Assembly (NCBI GenBank): GCA_965178125.1
Contig: OZ237757.1
Location: 806,001-870,000 of the forward strand
Source: Bilabrum cf. latius
Lineage: Eukaryota > Bigyra: Bicosoecida > Bigyra > Bicosoecida
Length of the DNA: 64,000 bases
Direction: 5' to 3'
In this document: positions 10,459 to 21,700 of the stretch, in pieces
Layout: every line of letters begins with the position of its first letter
Position numbering within the stretch: position 1 is the stretch's first letter
Notes under the pieces: generated by a model
What the model was told of the DNA's origin: nothing
Seen by the model: only the letters and a program-made list of their open reading frames with translations
Databases searched by the model: none
Made by a program: the position numbers and the translations under genes

Positions 10459-13188
10459 TCACCTGTCGCCGTCGTCGTCGTCCGAAGAGCTATCGCCCAG
10501 CAGATCCACCACTGCCTCCTCCCCACCGGCCTATGCCGCCACTGCCTTGCGGCCTGATGTCCTCCTGTCCTGGCCCTGGCTCGCACCGCTTTGGCCTGAA
10601 GATGATGATGACGATGATGACGCACTAGGTGTGTTTGTACCACTCGTCACACCGAACGCGAACAGTCCACCAGCATGACTTGGCAGCTGCGTCCGGGGCC
10701 CAGTCTCCGTGCGGGTTCGCTTGCGAGCAGCGCCAGCACCAGCGCCAGCGCCAGCACCAGTACAATCCTGCGCACGACCACCTGCAAGCGGTAGCTGGAC
10801 GATGCGAGCACCACGGCGATGCAGCGAGGAATTCGATTTGGACTAAAGTGGAGCTCCTGGAGTCCTGTCTCCCTTCGATTGGCGCTCAGAGGCCTTGGTG
10901 CGGCTTGCGACTGGGCCCTCACCACCGGCACCCTTGATAGATCTATCTTCATCTTCATCTTCATCTTCATCTTCATCTTCATCTTCGCCACAACCTCCAC
11001 CACCCGTGAGGTCGACGGGCCCCGACGCATCCGAAGCGCTGTTTTGGCTGATGCTGCCCCGCTTCCGCTTCCGCGTGCGACTGCCGGCAAGATTCAGCCC
11101 GCGCTGGCCCGTTGCACTGAACGGCCTATTATGCGAGGCAGAAGAGCTGCTTTGGGCTGGCAGCGAGCTCGAGCTCGAGCCCGAGCCGATGCGTGGCGTC
11201 GAGCTGGCTTCCATCTGCTCAGCAGCTTTAGTAGCAGCGCTTGCAGCAGTACCCGAGCGAGAAGCCCCTGAAGAACGGAGGATCGTCGTCTTCTTCCCGA
11301 ACAGCATGCCGGCTGCGGCGGCCTTGCTCGCGAAGGGGTTGAGCAGCTTGAGGATGCGTCTCCTGTCGGATGCATCTCTGTACACGGTGGGGTGGATGGC
11401 GCCTGGCCTCGCCCACCTGACGAACCGAGTCAGCTCCGAGTAGCTGGAGTGCTCCGAATAGGGCGCCAGCAGTACCGTGGCACTCCCCCGCCGCAGCGTC
11501 GTACGCTTGGCCCCGTGGGCCCATCCAGTCGGGACGATCCCAATGACCCCCGGCCGTTGATCCAGGCCCAGCTGTGCGCGCTGGCTGTTGACCCTGTCGA
11601 GATACGTGTGCATGGCCTGCCAGTCGGGCCGGAAGAACGGGAAGGTCTCGCCGCACAGGTCCATGCCAACGACGTGAAGCGGGCACGTGGCCGCGGGGCT
11701 GGGCGTCGCAGGGTGGCCCGAGACCGGTGAGCTTCCGACGGCGGCTGCACGGCCGGACGCTGTCGCGCTCGATGCAGACGACAATGATGGCGGATAGGCC
11801 GATCGTGCTAGCGCTGGTATCGCCGGTCTACCTGCTCCAGCACCACCGTGCGTTGCACCTGCAGCCCCGCTTTCATGCAGTGGCTGACCAAGAGAGCCTG
11901 CTCGTACTGCTATCTCGCTAGTGTCCCCCCCTGTGCTGCACCTCGCCAGCACACCCTCGCTGATTCCCAGCGCACGCAGCACCTTGAGTTTTCTCGCGCT
12001 GATGTACGCTGTGTCTAGAGGTTTTGACACGAATCTGCTTCCTTGGCTGCTTGGAATTGGCACCTCCGGGCTGCTAACACCATGTCCATTGCGCAAACTC
12101 CCACCTGCACCTGCATCTGCACCTGCACCTGCTGTACCTGCCATCGGACCCAAATCAAGATCCAGGAGAGCCTCAAGGACCTTCTCTTTGCCTACCACGT
12201 ACGCAGCCAGCAGCACCAGCGGGGTTGGCCCAGCGCCACCGTGCCCTGCACTAGACTCGCTGGATGTGGGCTTTGTCCCTGCTGCTGGCGGTGAGCCCGA
12301 TGTCGCACAATCGCGATCTTCTGTGCAGCCAGTAGCATGAGGCAGTCCATGTGCGCTGGAATCAGTCCCTACAGTGCTGTTGTCGCCTGCTGCTTTGTCG
12401 CCTGTGGCGATCACCACTGGCACCTGCATCCTCATCCTCATTCTCTGGATCTCCGCCCTCACCCTGCCGGCGATGGCTGCAACTGCTTCTTGCTGGACGG
12501 GAAAATCATGGCGAGCCCTGCAGTAGGTGGTGTCTACAAATAGGTGGTCTATCTTGACCCTGCGTTTCCCCGCAGTATGGTGCTCCGTCGTGCCTGCCTC
12601 AGCCTCGGTGGAGCCGCTCCGCGGTGCCCTTCTGGGAGGGGATCGCGGCCCCGGACCGACGGCACGATAAAAATAAGGGTACCGCTCCATGCTCGCACAT
12701 GCCCTAAAGTCACCCGTATGGAGCACAATTGTCCCAACAGGTCTCCGGCGAGGCTCGCCGATCCATGCCTTTGTATCAATAGCACGGGATGACGTGTCGA
12801 TGGCAGAATCCACGGCGTGGGCCATCTCTGCTTCTTCCCTGGACCCAAACACTTCAAATAAAAGCATGACAGCTCCTGGGCAATGATTAGCATTACTTGC
12901 TGTTACAATGGCTGGTGTCGAGTTCTCAAGGAGGCGGGGGCAATCGAGTGCAAGCCGAACTATACGCTTAGGCTGCACACCAAGGATCTGCTCTGCAAAA
13001 TCGGCGGTCTTTCCCGAGGCATACAGATGGCATCCCTCCAAAGCAAATGATGATGACAGACCACCATAGTGATCACCGTGTGCATGAGTGAGAAAGAACT
13101 CTGTTGCAGTTCGGCGAGGCTATCTGAAGCCGTCGACCAGGGCTTGTGGAAGACCTGGAACCTCATGTGCCTCTCTTGCTTGATTCAT
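10459..13188 (-). CDS. PSO2: PSO2/SNM1 (DCLRE1)-type metallo-beta-lactamase/beta-CASP DNA repair nuclease, 909 aa
   Basis: Read from ATG 13186-13188 to TGA 10459-10461 with TAGs at 13120-13122, 10843-10845 and 10531-10533. The N-terminus matches the family: VPGLPQALVDGFR, one TAG, then TEFFLTHAHGDHYGGL with the HxHxDH zinc motif. These are followed by NANHCPGAVMLLFE, IVLHTGDFRA, VDTTYCRARHDFP, VLLAAYVVGKEKV and, after a Gly/Ala-rich insert, APYSEHSSYSELTRFV and the motif region near HPTVYRD. Family role: 5' exonuclease that trims ends at interstrand crosslinks in the nucleus. About 250 extra C-terminal residues are Ser-rich and end in poly-Asp/Glu stretches. The first TAG aligns roughly where relatives have Tyr in FRYG, the one site that hints at an amino acid other than Gln. 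Divergent to PTRHD1. Confidence 0.88.
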
Positions 13189-13313
13189 TGAGGAAGTTCT
13201 CGAATCAAATTACATGCAACCACTATAATCCGACGCTGCTTGCACCCGCTTATCTGGCAATTCGGAGCCAATGGCAGGTCGACATGCAGCGATGTGGCAC
13301 TCCACAAAGAAAC
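13189..13313. promoter_or_regulatory. Short divergent promoter, PSO2 / PTRHD1
   Basis: Only 125 bases separate the two ATGs. The stretch is AT-richer than its surroundings, as expected for a bidirectional promoter. No specific element is certain. Confidence 0.45.
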
Positions 13314-13932
13314 ATGGCAGCCGTGGGCGGTGAAAGTGAAATATCAGTGGTTAATGGTGCCGAGCCGGTTCCGTCAACAGCGAAGAAAGGCCCTGAATTG
13401 AGCGCAGCAGACCCACCAACAGATGGTGCAGTTGAGGAACCTCTCGTGCAGTATATAGTGCTTCGAAAAGATCTTGTAGATAAATTGGAATGGCCTCAGG
13501 GGGCTGCAATTGCTCAAGCCTGTCATGCGAGTACAGCAGCCTTGCATGCTTTTAAAGATAGAGATGAAACGAAGCGATATTTGGATGACATCAAGAAGTG
13601 AGAGTGGCCGAGCTCTGTAGCAGCGGTCTGATACATTCACTGACAAACAGAAGCAGTGCGTGGTACTATTGTTTGATGCGTTTGCTGCATACCATCCGAT
13701 TTCACATCTAACCTGCCTGCCGAGCGAGCGCAGCATGCACAAGGTGGTGCTTGAGGCAAAGCACGAGGCGCACCTGGAGAAGATCGCGGCCAAGCTAGCC
13801 GCAAGAGATCCGCCTATCGAGCACCAGTCGTGGGTCGAAATGCCGGAGAAGATCGTCACGGCGCTCGCCACTCGACCGTACGCCCGCAGCGCGATGCGAG
13901 CGGCCTTCAAGGGACTGCGGCTGTTTAGATAA
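13314..13932 (+). CDS. PTRHD1: PTRHD1-like peptidyl-tRNA hydrolase domain protein, 2 exons, 160 aa
   Basis: Exons 13314-13597 and 13734-13932 join through a 136-nt intron (GTGAGA...CGCAG), giving DDIKNMHKVVLEA across the junction, and stop at TAA 13930-13932. The family signature is clear: VQYIVLRKDLVDK, WPQGAAIAQACHAS, HKVVLEAKHEAHLEKIAAKL, and an ending PYARSAMRAAFKGLRLF. ATG 13314 (AACATGGCA) is preferred for its context; ATG 13284 is in frame upstream. The PTH2-related fold binds peptidyl-tRNA, but whether PTRHD1 is an active hydrolase is unsettled. This compact conserved gene has no in-frame TAG. Confidence 0.9.
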
Positions 13933-14142
13933 CGCCGCTTACACTGTTGGCAAGTAGAAACTGCCTCCGCGGCAACAGAATGCACAGATATATAGTTCAG
14001 GACCGATGTCGATCGCTCTTGCATGTACCACTCACTGCAAGTGTTTGTCATTGCGTGCAAGCTCGCCATCAGCCCACCCGACCCACGCATTTGAAGTCGC
14101 GCCCGGAGGCTGAGGCTGCACCATTACCAGTTCCGGTTCCAG

Positions 14143-15417
14143 TCAGCGCGATGATGGTGTCGGCCCAGCCATCCACACACACAGCGTTGCAGCCCCTACT
14201 GTGACGAGTGCGGCCACGCCAGCAGTCCAGGGTCTCCCTGCGATGCTGTGCCGACTGCCGCTGGTCTCGCTCGGCTGCCCCGTACTCGGGCTCGATCCCG
14301 GGAGTTCCTCGCCTTCACCCGACCCCCCATCCACCGATCCACCCGCTCCCAATCGATCCTGCTCCTCCTCCCCCCCCTGCTCCTTCACCTCCTCTGCCCC
14401 CTCCTCTTCTCCCCCCACCGAGGCCCCGCCCCGCCCCCACCCCGCCCGTGCCGCTGCCTCCAGAAGCGCCTGCTCCCACCGACCCGCCTCCCCACGCCCC
14501 ATCCGCACCGCCCCGCCTACCCCATCGCCCCCACCACTCGTCACACCTGTGTCCTCCCTCTCTTCCTCCTGCCGCCCTTCAGCGTCCAGCTCCACCTCGG
14601 GGAGCAAAGCAGCCACCTCCAGTGCCAGGTTCGGGGCCTGCCCCGTCAGCTCCCCGATCCCGAGCCCGCACAAGGTTCCGTCCGATTGCGCGGCGCCGGG
14701 AGGGCTCACCGGGCGGTGCAAGACGTGGCCGGCCTCCACTGCGGAGAACTACGGGCACGGCGTGGCGCCGGTGACGGGCCCTCCCGTGGCTGCTCTGACG
14801 GCGGAGAGGGTGCTGCCGTCCTGCTGCAAGCCGAAGCAGATGTACTGCCCCACCGATGCAGGGTTCGCGTCGTTCCTGGTCAGTAGCGTGATCGCATTTA
14901 TCACTCCGTCTCGCCCAGCCGTCGAGGTTACCCTGCGAGGACTAGTGAGTGTTCGTGGAATAGTAGGTTGATGGCATTTCCACCGTCGACGACAGTGCCG
15001 GCCAGAGAAACGAATCGCAGCGTTAGGTGATTTCATCAGGTCGCCGAAGTATTGGGATGTTACATCGGCCAGATGGTCAAAGTGCACCTCGCTGGATCCA
15101 GTTCAGCAGCTGTGCGGGTGTTCGACACGTCCAATTCATGAAAACTGTCCTCACGCGACTGTCGCTTCCACAACCGATTCTTTTGCAACTACCCTGCCGA
15201 GCAGGTCTTTGGTAGCCACAACAAGCTCCTGTCTTATGGTGGAAGATGTCACAGAGGTTTGTATCGCAGCGCTTCCAATCGTGGTCTCGAGCTCCACCGG
15301 AGATGTAGCGGAGTTGGGGAGCTGCAAAGGACCAACGCGCCACACGCCGCACAGTGTGGCATCCCGTGACTGTAACTGTGCATTCGATAGCACGACTAAT
15401 AAACTGATCCAGAGCAT
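14143..15417 (-). CDS. Putative secreted or membrane-anchored protein with signal peptide and C-terminal TM segment, 350 aa
   Basis: Exons 15417-15155 and 14932-14143 join in phase across a 222-nt intron (GTGAGG...CGCAG), giving VVEATVAVTSTAGRDG, and end in TGA. Residues 1-14 (MLWISLLVVLSNAQ) look like a signal peptide. The ectodomain includes ASVGQYICFGLQQDG. One TAG (14749-14751) separates this from FSAVEAGHVLHRP in the same frame. A Glu/Gly-rich acidic stalk follows, and the chain ends with WTAGVAALVTVGAATLCVWM, a plausible single TM helix or GPI-type tail. I recognise no family. The plus-strand reading over the same bases is Ser/Pro-rich and is taken as a shadow. Confidence 0.65.
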
Positions 15418-15763
15418 CCCGTCTTACGACCGAATGATCCTTGCGATGACTCGTTCGCAAAATGCGCGGCGCCGCCGTCGCAACCGTTGGTCGCAGGCCT
15501 TCAAACCCCCTTGTAACCCACATCGAGACGCCCAGTGAGCCCGATCTGAGAGTTTGAAAATGGTATACAACACCATGCACTGGCTCTTTAGCGGCACTAG
15601 TTTGCTTCAGGGTCATGGCAAAGGCTCAAGCGACCGGCACATAGTCTAGTGCGGTTCCAGCGACCCTGGTTCGCAGCGGTTGTAACCTGCGGCCGAACGG
15701 GCTGGTATCCATTTGGCCTCCCTGTGAGGCCCTGTACCGTACTTTCGATACTACATCTTAAGC
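15418..15763. other. Spacer between divergent genes
   Basis: It lies between the starts of the minus-strand signal-peptide gene and the plus-strand giant gene, so it should hold both promoters. One GCGCGGCGCC-type word occurs near 15464. I see no gene. Confidence 0.45.
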
Positions 15764-18700
15764 ATGGATTCAATTTAGTTGTTTGTTGTCCCCGAGTGCA
15801 CGAGTAGAGGTGGAGGTACAGGATGGCCGGGCGGCCACGATCCAGCTGGGCTGGTAGCGAGCAAAGCAACGCTCGCGGATGCCAAAAGAGCTCTCCAGCC
15901 CACTGAAGTTCGCTCCAGCAGCTAGTAGCTTGATGAATCATCTCTCGAGCGATCCACAGTCCAGTCAATGGAGAGAAAATCACGGAGTGCGACAGGAAGC
16001 GCCAGACAAACGGGCTCTGCCAAAGCGCCTTCATCCCCAGCCGCCAACGATAGTGGGACAATAAAGCTAAAGGATGGTACCCAGGTAGCTATGACTACCA
16101 AGCTGCAACGACTGACCCGTCATGCTAGCCGGAGCAGCAACGAGCTGCCGCGTGTGAAGTCACGTGCAGCACGAGCCCAGCTTGCACAGCAGTACGGCAG
16201 GACGACGAGCTCCAATCGACGCTCCTCGCCGAGGTCCAGCTTATCATAGAGTGCTCCAGTTTACAGAAGCCCGCCTCGGCCAGTTCGTGGAGCGAGCAGG
16301 CCGATCAGAAGCGACTCCTGCGTGGGGTTACTTGCGACCGAGCGATTGCTCGCAAGCCAGTCCTCCGCGCGAGACATCTTGAGAGATAGCACCGGCATCC
16401 TAGGCGCAGAATCAAGTCTATATAGAGCACATTTGCGCGCGTCGTGGCTCCGCCTTGCCCTTGAGTCGGCTGGGATGCTCCAACCACTAGTAGGGACAGG
16501 CCGTTCGTCAAAACCGATCATCAGCAAGGCGAGCACTGAAGCACCTGCTCGACATCGGCCGAGCATCACCATGTCGCTATAGCCACGGCCCTAGCCAGCG
16601 CTTTCTGCAGCCAGGCATGCTCCTTTGCCCGGGGAGGGTCCGGCCCTCGTGCTCCTGACCGTGGGCGAGCACGAGGAAGGTAGAGCTGGGGGCGGGCACG
16701 ACGAAGGTATAGCTGGGGGCGAGGAGGCGGAATGCAGACGAGAGGGTGAAGGCGGCGCGCTGTCGGGAGGAGCTGGCAGCGTGAAAGGGGCGCTGCATGG
16801 CGCTGGGACTGGCAGCGGTCCGGGTACAGCAGCGACGCAGCACGCTGGAGGTCATGGGGAAGAAAGCCCACCGGCAGGGGAGGACGGGTCCTCGCTGCGA
16901 GCGCTGCTGCAGGAGGCCAGCACCGGTGTGACGAGTGCAAGCGCGGTAGTGGACGGCGGTGTGCACGTGCAAAGGGAAGGTCGCGCCCGGCCGAGTACAG
17001 CTGCCTCCTAGTCCTCGGGCCCTCGATGGGCGGGCTAGCTGCTCCAGCTGGGGTGCGCGCTGCTGCCCGCGGCCCTGGGTGTCAGCGTGCTTGCCGTGCA
17101 GGAGGAGGCCGTGGACGCAGTGATGTCGGGTGGTGTGACGAGTGAGGCCCCAATAGACCCGCTGTGCCGGTCGCTGGCGGTGCTGCTGGTGCTGCTGGAA
17201 TCCCTCTTGGCTGCTGCACCCGTACTGGGTCTGGCTCGCAGCGGTGCAGCGGGCGATGGTGCTTCAGCCAATAGAGGGGAGGAAATGCTGGATTATGTGG
17301 CGCTGCTGCGTCTGGCAGGACAGGGAGCAAGTTGTACAGGAGAGCGGCAAGTGCCGGACGCCGGCACGCGGCTCGCACTGCTCCTGCTCCTGCTCGGCCG
17401 CCCGATGCCTTCCCGTGGTGGTGGTGACAGCCTGCCGTTTGTGCCTCCCATTGACATGGATGGAAGGGAGGGAGCACAGACCGTGGCTGCTGCCGGTCTG
17501 TTGCTCGGTCAGATGCTAGCTAAGGCTGGAGCCGGTGTCGGGGAGCCGCAGCCGAGACGCCCCCATCAAGGTGTCGGCAAGGGGGGCAAGGCAGAGCAGC
17601 GGAACAGGGCGGGGCTAGGGCAGCAGTCGCACGGCATTGCAGTGCAAGCGTGGACGGCGCTGGCGCGACACCCCTAGGGTGCATCGCACGCGGGTGCAGA
17701 CAAGCCGGCCACCCGATCGGATGCTCTGCAGTGGAGGGACAGCCCGCTGCCACTCCCACTGCCTTACCTGCACCTGCTGTCCGTGGACGATGCGCGTTAC
17801 AGAGCCTCTAGGGCTATTGCAGATTGGTCCTCAGTGCCTTTGGTGCGCGGTGGCAGAGATGAACAGTTCGACGAAGAGCAGTCGGTGCTGGGAGGGAGCG
17901 CGCAGCTGACCTCGAGGCTGAGGGCTCTAGCCGAAGGCAGGGAGGCTGCCACGCCCGAGCACGACCAGAACGGTCCGGACAGCGCCCGCGATTCTGGCTC
18001 CGAATCATCGCTGGTCACCTCCATGGCCCGATTGCTGGAGTCGAGTCCGATTGCTGCCACCGCCGCGAGTCGGCTGGTGCTGTCTGCGTGGCACGACGTG
18101 GCACTCTGGATACTCCCTGGGCCACCAGCACCAGTAGGGCAAGATGGATTGATGGCAGGCGGCTCATCGCATGAGAACATGCAGCCAAAAAGCGCTGCAA
18201 GGGGCAGAACGGATCGGCGAGGCAGCAACACCAGCGGCACAGGCCAGCGGCGGCCGCACATGACGAGCGCACCACCGCTGGCAGGCAATGCGAGCCGAGC
18301 CAGGGCGAGCCGTCACTCGAGGCGTCGGTCTGTCGGCGCATCGGGCAAGCGTGGAGCATCGTCCAGACGGCAGGGCGCGCATCATATCTCGAAAACTGCT
18401 GCTCCTGGCGGCGCAATGGGCATGTCGCGCCTACAGATGCGGCGGAGGGCGCGGGAGGCCGCCGCTGCCATCCAGGGGGGCTCCAATCCCAACCGAAGGC
18501 CCTTGGCGCAGCCCCTGGCGCGGCACAAAAGGAGATCTTCGGCAGCTGGTGCCCAAGTTCCAAGCAAGGCTGGTGCGCCACCCGTCACCCCCGATGCGAA
18601 GGAACAAAGTGCCGCCAGCGAGGTCTCTAGATGTACCCCCCACCCGTGCCTCGCCCTCGCCTGCGTCGGTGCCGCGCTTCGAGCGTCGATCAGCGACCAG

Positions 18701-21700
18701 CTGCACTGCGAGGCCGCGAAAAAGATCGTTGCGGATCGAAGGGCCGCGCTCAGGGAACAACGTTCCAAGGAACAATCGAGCGACCATCCCGAAGCCGCTG
18801 CGCCCGTTGGGAGGATTAACCCAGGCAGGGGCAAGAGACCACCCATGCCGTCCGTGGGGTAGTGGCTGCAGGGGCTGGGTGCTGGGAGGAGAGGGGAATA
18901 TGACGAGAGTCGTACGGGTGGTGGAAATACCGGAGGGGGGCAGCGGGACGGCGCATCGAAGAAGAGCAAGCGTTCCACAACTCCCGGGCCCATGCCCCCC
19001 GTCCCCACCCCTACATCGGAGCTGCCTCCACTCCCGTCATACGCCGTAGTAGCGGCGGGCAGGCGGCCATACGGCCCGCCCGAGCTGTTGGCAGCAGCTG
19101 GAGGCACGGTCTGCCCGCTGCTCCCAGTGCGGGCCAGCGACTCGGAGGGGGACGTGGGAGTGAACTATAGTGACACTTCCAGAGGACGCAGCAAAACTTC
19201 GGATGCGTCGAATGGCGGGCGCGAAAAGGTAGAAGAGTCACCGACAGGGAGACCAGCCGAGCATGCACAGGCTCCTGTACCCGGCAGCCACGCAGATCAG
19301 AATGTGGGCGGCAGCTAGCCAGATGCCCGGGGGGGCGCGTATCCCGAGAATCCGTTCGAGGACGAGTCTCTGCTTGGGGGCGGCGATGCATCCTCGGGTG
19401 GTACCACGCCTCAAGGACCTGGCACTGATGCTGGCAGGGGTGCCGAAGGGCGGCATGGTGCCCTGGTCACGGACAAGATGAACTTGATGGGCCAGGGCAA
19501 GCAAGAGGAAGAAGAAAAAGACGAAGAAGACCCGTTCCCGTGGTGGCAGCCGGGTGAAGGCACCCAGCAGGACGCTGGCAACAAAACGAGCAGTGCACAA
19601 GTGGGCGATGGACTGGGACACGATGGCTCGCCAGGCTAGCCCAAGGATGGCAGCCCCACCAGCCCAGTGCAAGGACTCAGAGCGCTGCTGCAGCAAGCCA
19701 AGGCGGCCTCTGAACTGGGCGATGGTGTGCAGCATACGGTGCGGGACGGGCCAGCAACTGAATCAGGTAATCAGACCGTCGACAATGACAAGTCTATCGC
19801 TGCTGCCACCCCCGAGCGCGGTGTGGTCACGCCCATCGACTGGGCGCTCGTGGGCAGGCGTGCTGCCTTGTTGCAGTGGAGGGGCGCAGAAACGATCGAT
19901 CACAGCCGGTGGAACGGCTTGGGGTCGCCCGATCAGCGGAAGGGGCGCGGCAGTCGGCAGTCGTCGCAGAGATAGCAGCAACGGAAGGTACGGGGAGGCC
20001 ACCGCAGCGGGGAGTACGGCGGGGAGAACGACGGCGTGCACGAGGCCGGGTGGTTTGCCACGGCTAGCCAGAGGTATGCGTCCACCCTCCGCGGTGGAGA
20101 CAACACGGACCGGATGGGGATCTATGGCAGGGGGCCGCACGGGGCTGGCATGCCGCAAGGAACACGGCCTCGTGGGCGGCGGGAGGGCCGTGCCTCGCAC
20201 ACACCACTCGCTTCGCTGCAATGGGCGCTCCTGCCATAGAGCCAGCAGGCAGTCGCGCTGAAGAGACTGAGGCACCGACCGAGGCGGTGGATCAAAACAC
20301 TGCCCCTGCTGGCCGAGCGGACAGCAAATCTTCTGCAGGAATTCGCCGGCCAGAGTGCCGCTCCTGACAGCAAGACAGGGCAGGGCACGGCTAGTGCACG
20401 GAGCTCGGTCGGCTGGCTGGGTGAACAGGGACCCAAGGAGTACCTCCGTGATGTGCTACAAGATGCTGCTGATGCCCACGCAGCATCCCTGGCCGCAGCG
20501 GCGCCGAATCAGAGGCAGCTCCACCACGACCACCAGAGGCTTCAGGTGGGTCGCGTCCCCCAAGCGGCAGTGGGAAAGGCTGCGAGCGAGTCAGACGTCC
20601 CGGTAGGTGACCCGCGCAGGCACTCGTCACACTCAAAGCAGCCGCATTCGCAGCACAAGCACAAGCACGGGCGCGATCCAAGCGGCAAATCGGACGATGC
20701 GCCCCGCACGCCGACGAGGCGAGGCGGAGGACTCGAGACCCAGGCCGGTGCCGGAGCTCGAGGAGGAGGCAACCACGGGTCCCATGGTACGGGCGGTCCA
20801 ATGCGCGAGGAGGTGGAGCGGCTGCACACGCCCCGCTCAGAGCGAGGAGTGGTGGCAGGGGGTGGCAGCAACCAGCCGGCCCCTGCTGCGCTCCTCGTTG
20901 AGCTGGACCAGAGGCACTGGCGAGGGAAGGAGGAGGCAGCCGGCGCCGCGCTTTCTTCGTTCCTTGCGGAGCTCAACGACAGGCAGGAGTCGATCGCCGG
21001 TGATCTCAGCAAGTGGCGGGACCTGTGCGTCAGAGAGGAAGAGGTGTCCGCGATGCAGGCCAGGCTCAACAGGACCGCAAGCGGCAGAGGCGGAGGGGCT
21101 GCCCTCCAGCGAGGCCATGGGGGCCTTGAAGGTGCACCGCACGATGGTGTTGACGCACGCGCGGGCGGCGGGATGTCCCGTCGCCGGAGCAGCGACAGGC
21201 TCCTTCGCCGATCCAGCACGCTGCAGTCCATGGGAGCCCAGGCACAGGCCAGTGGGAGTGTATCGACTGGCGCACAGCTGCGGGGAGCTGCAGCGGCAGC
21301 AATACCGGATCGCAGCGAGATGGACCCCTCTACTGCGTCCAGGGAACAGTGGGGCGAGCTGTCCTTTGGGGAGGACGAGGGTTTGCAGGACGTGGAGGTG
21401 CTGGTGCAGCTGCTCAAACCCACCGAGACAGCCGCAGCGGAAGTCAGGGAGGCTGCCGGCCGGATTCTCAGGGAACAATACCCGCCCAGGGTGCTTGAGA
21501 CCTCCCAGCCGGCGCGTCAGGCTGCGGAACATGCCGGTGCCGCGCTCGCCAAGGCGGCCAACCGGTTCCTGAAGAGGCACCGGCAGCGGCTCCGGGGTGC
21601 GCTGCAGGCCGTGGCAGCCGTGGCCTACGTAAGGTACCAGCGAGACGTGGAGGAGATCACGAACAGGGAACCTTCGCTGTCCCTGGCGACTCTCCGGGCC

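Noticed and set aside
14201-14971. Plus-strand Ser/Pro-rich ORF over the signal-peptide gene
   Set aside because: The minus strand gives a signal peptide, an in-phase intron and a TM tail across the same bases. The plus reading is low-complexity only.
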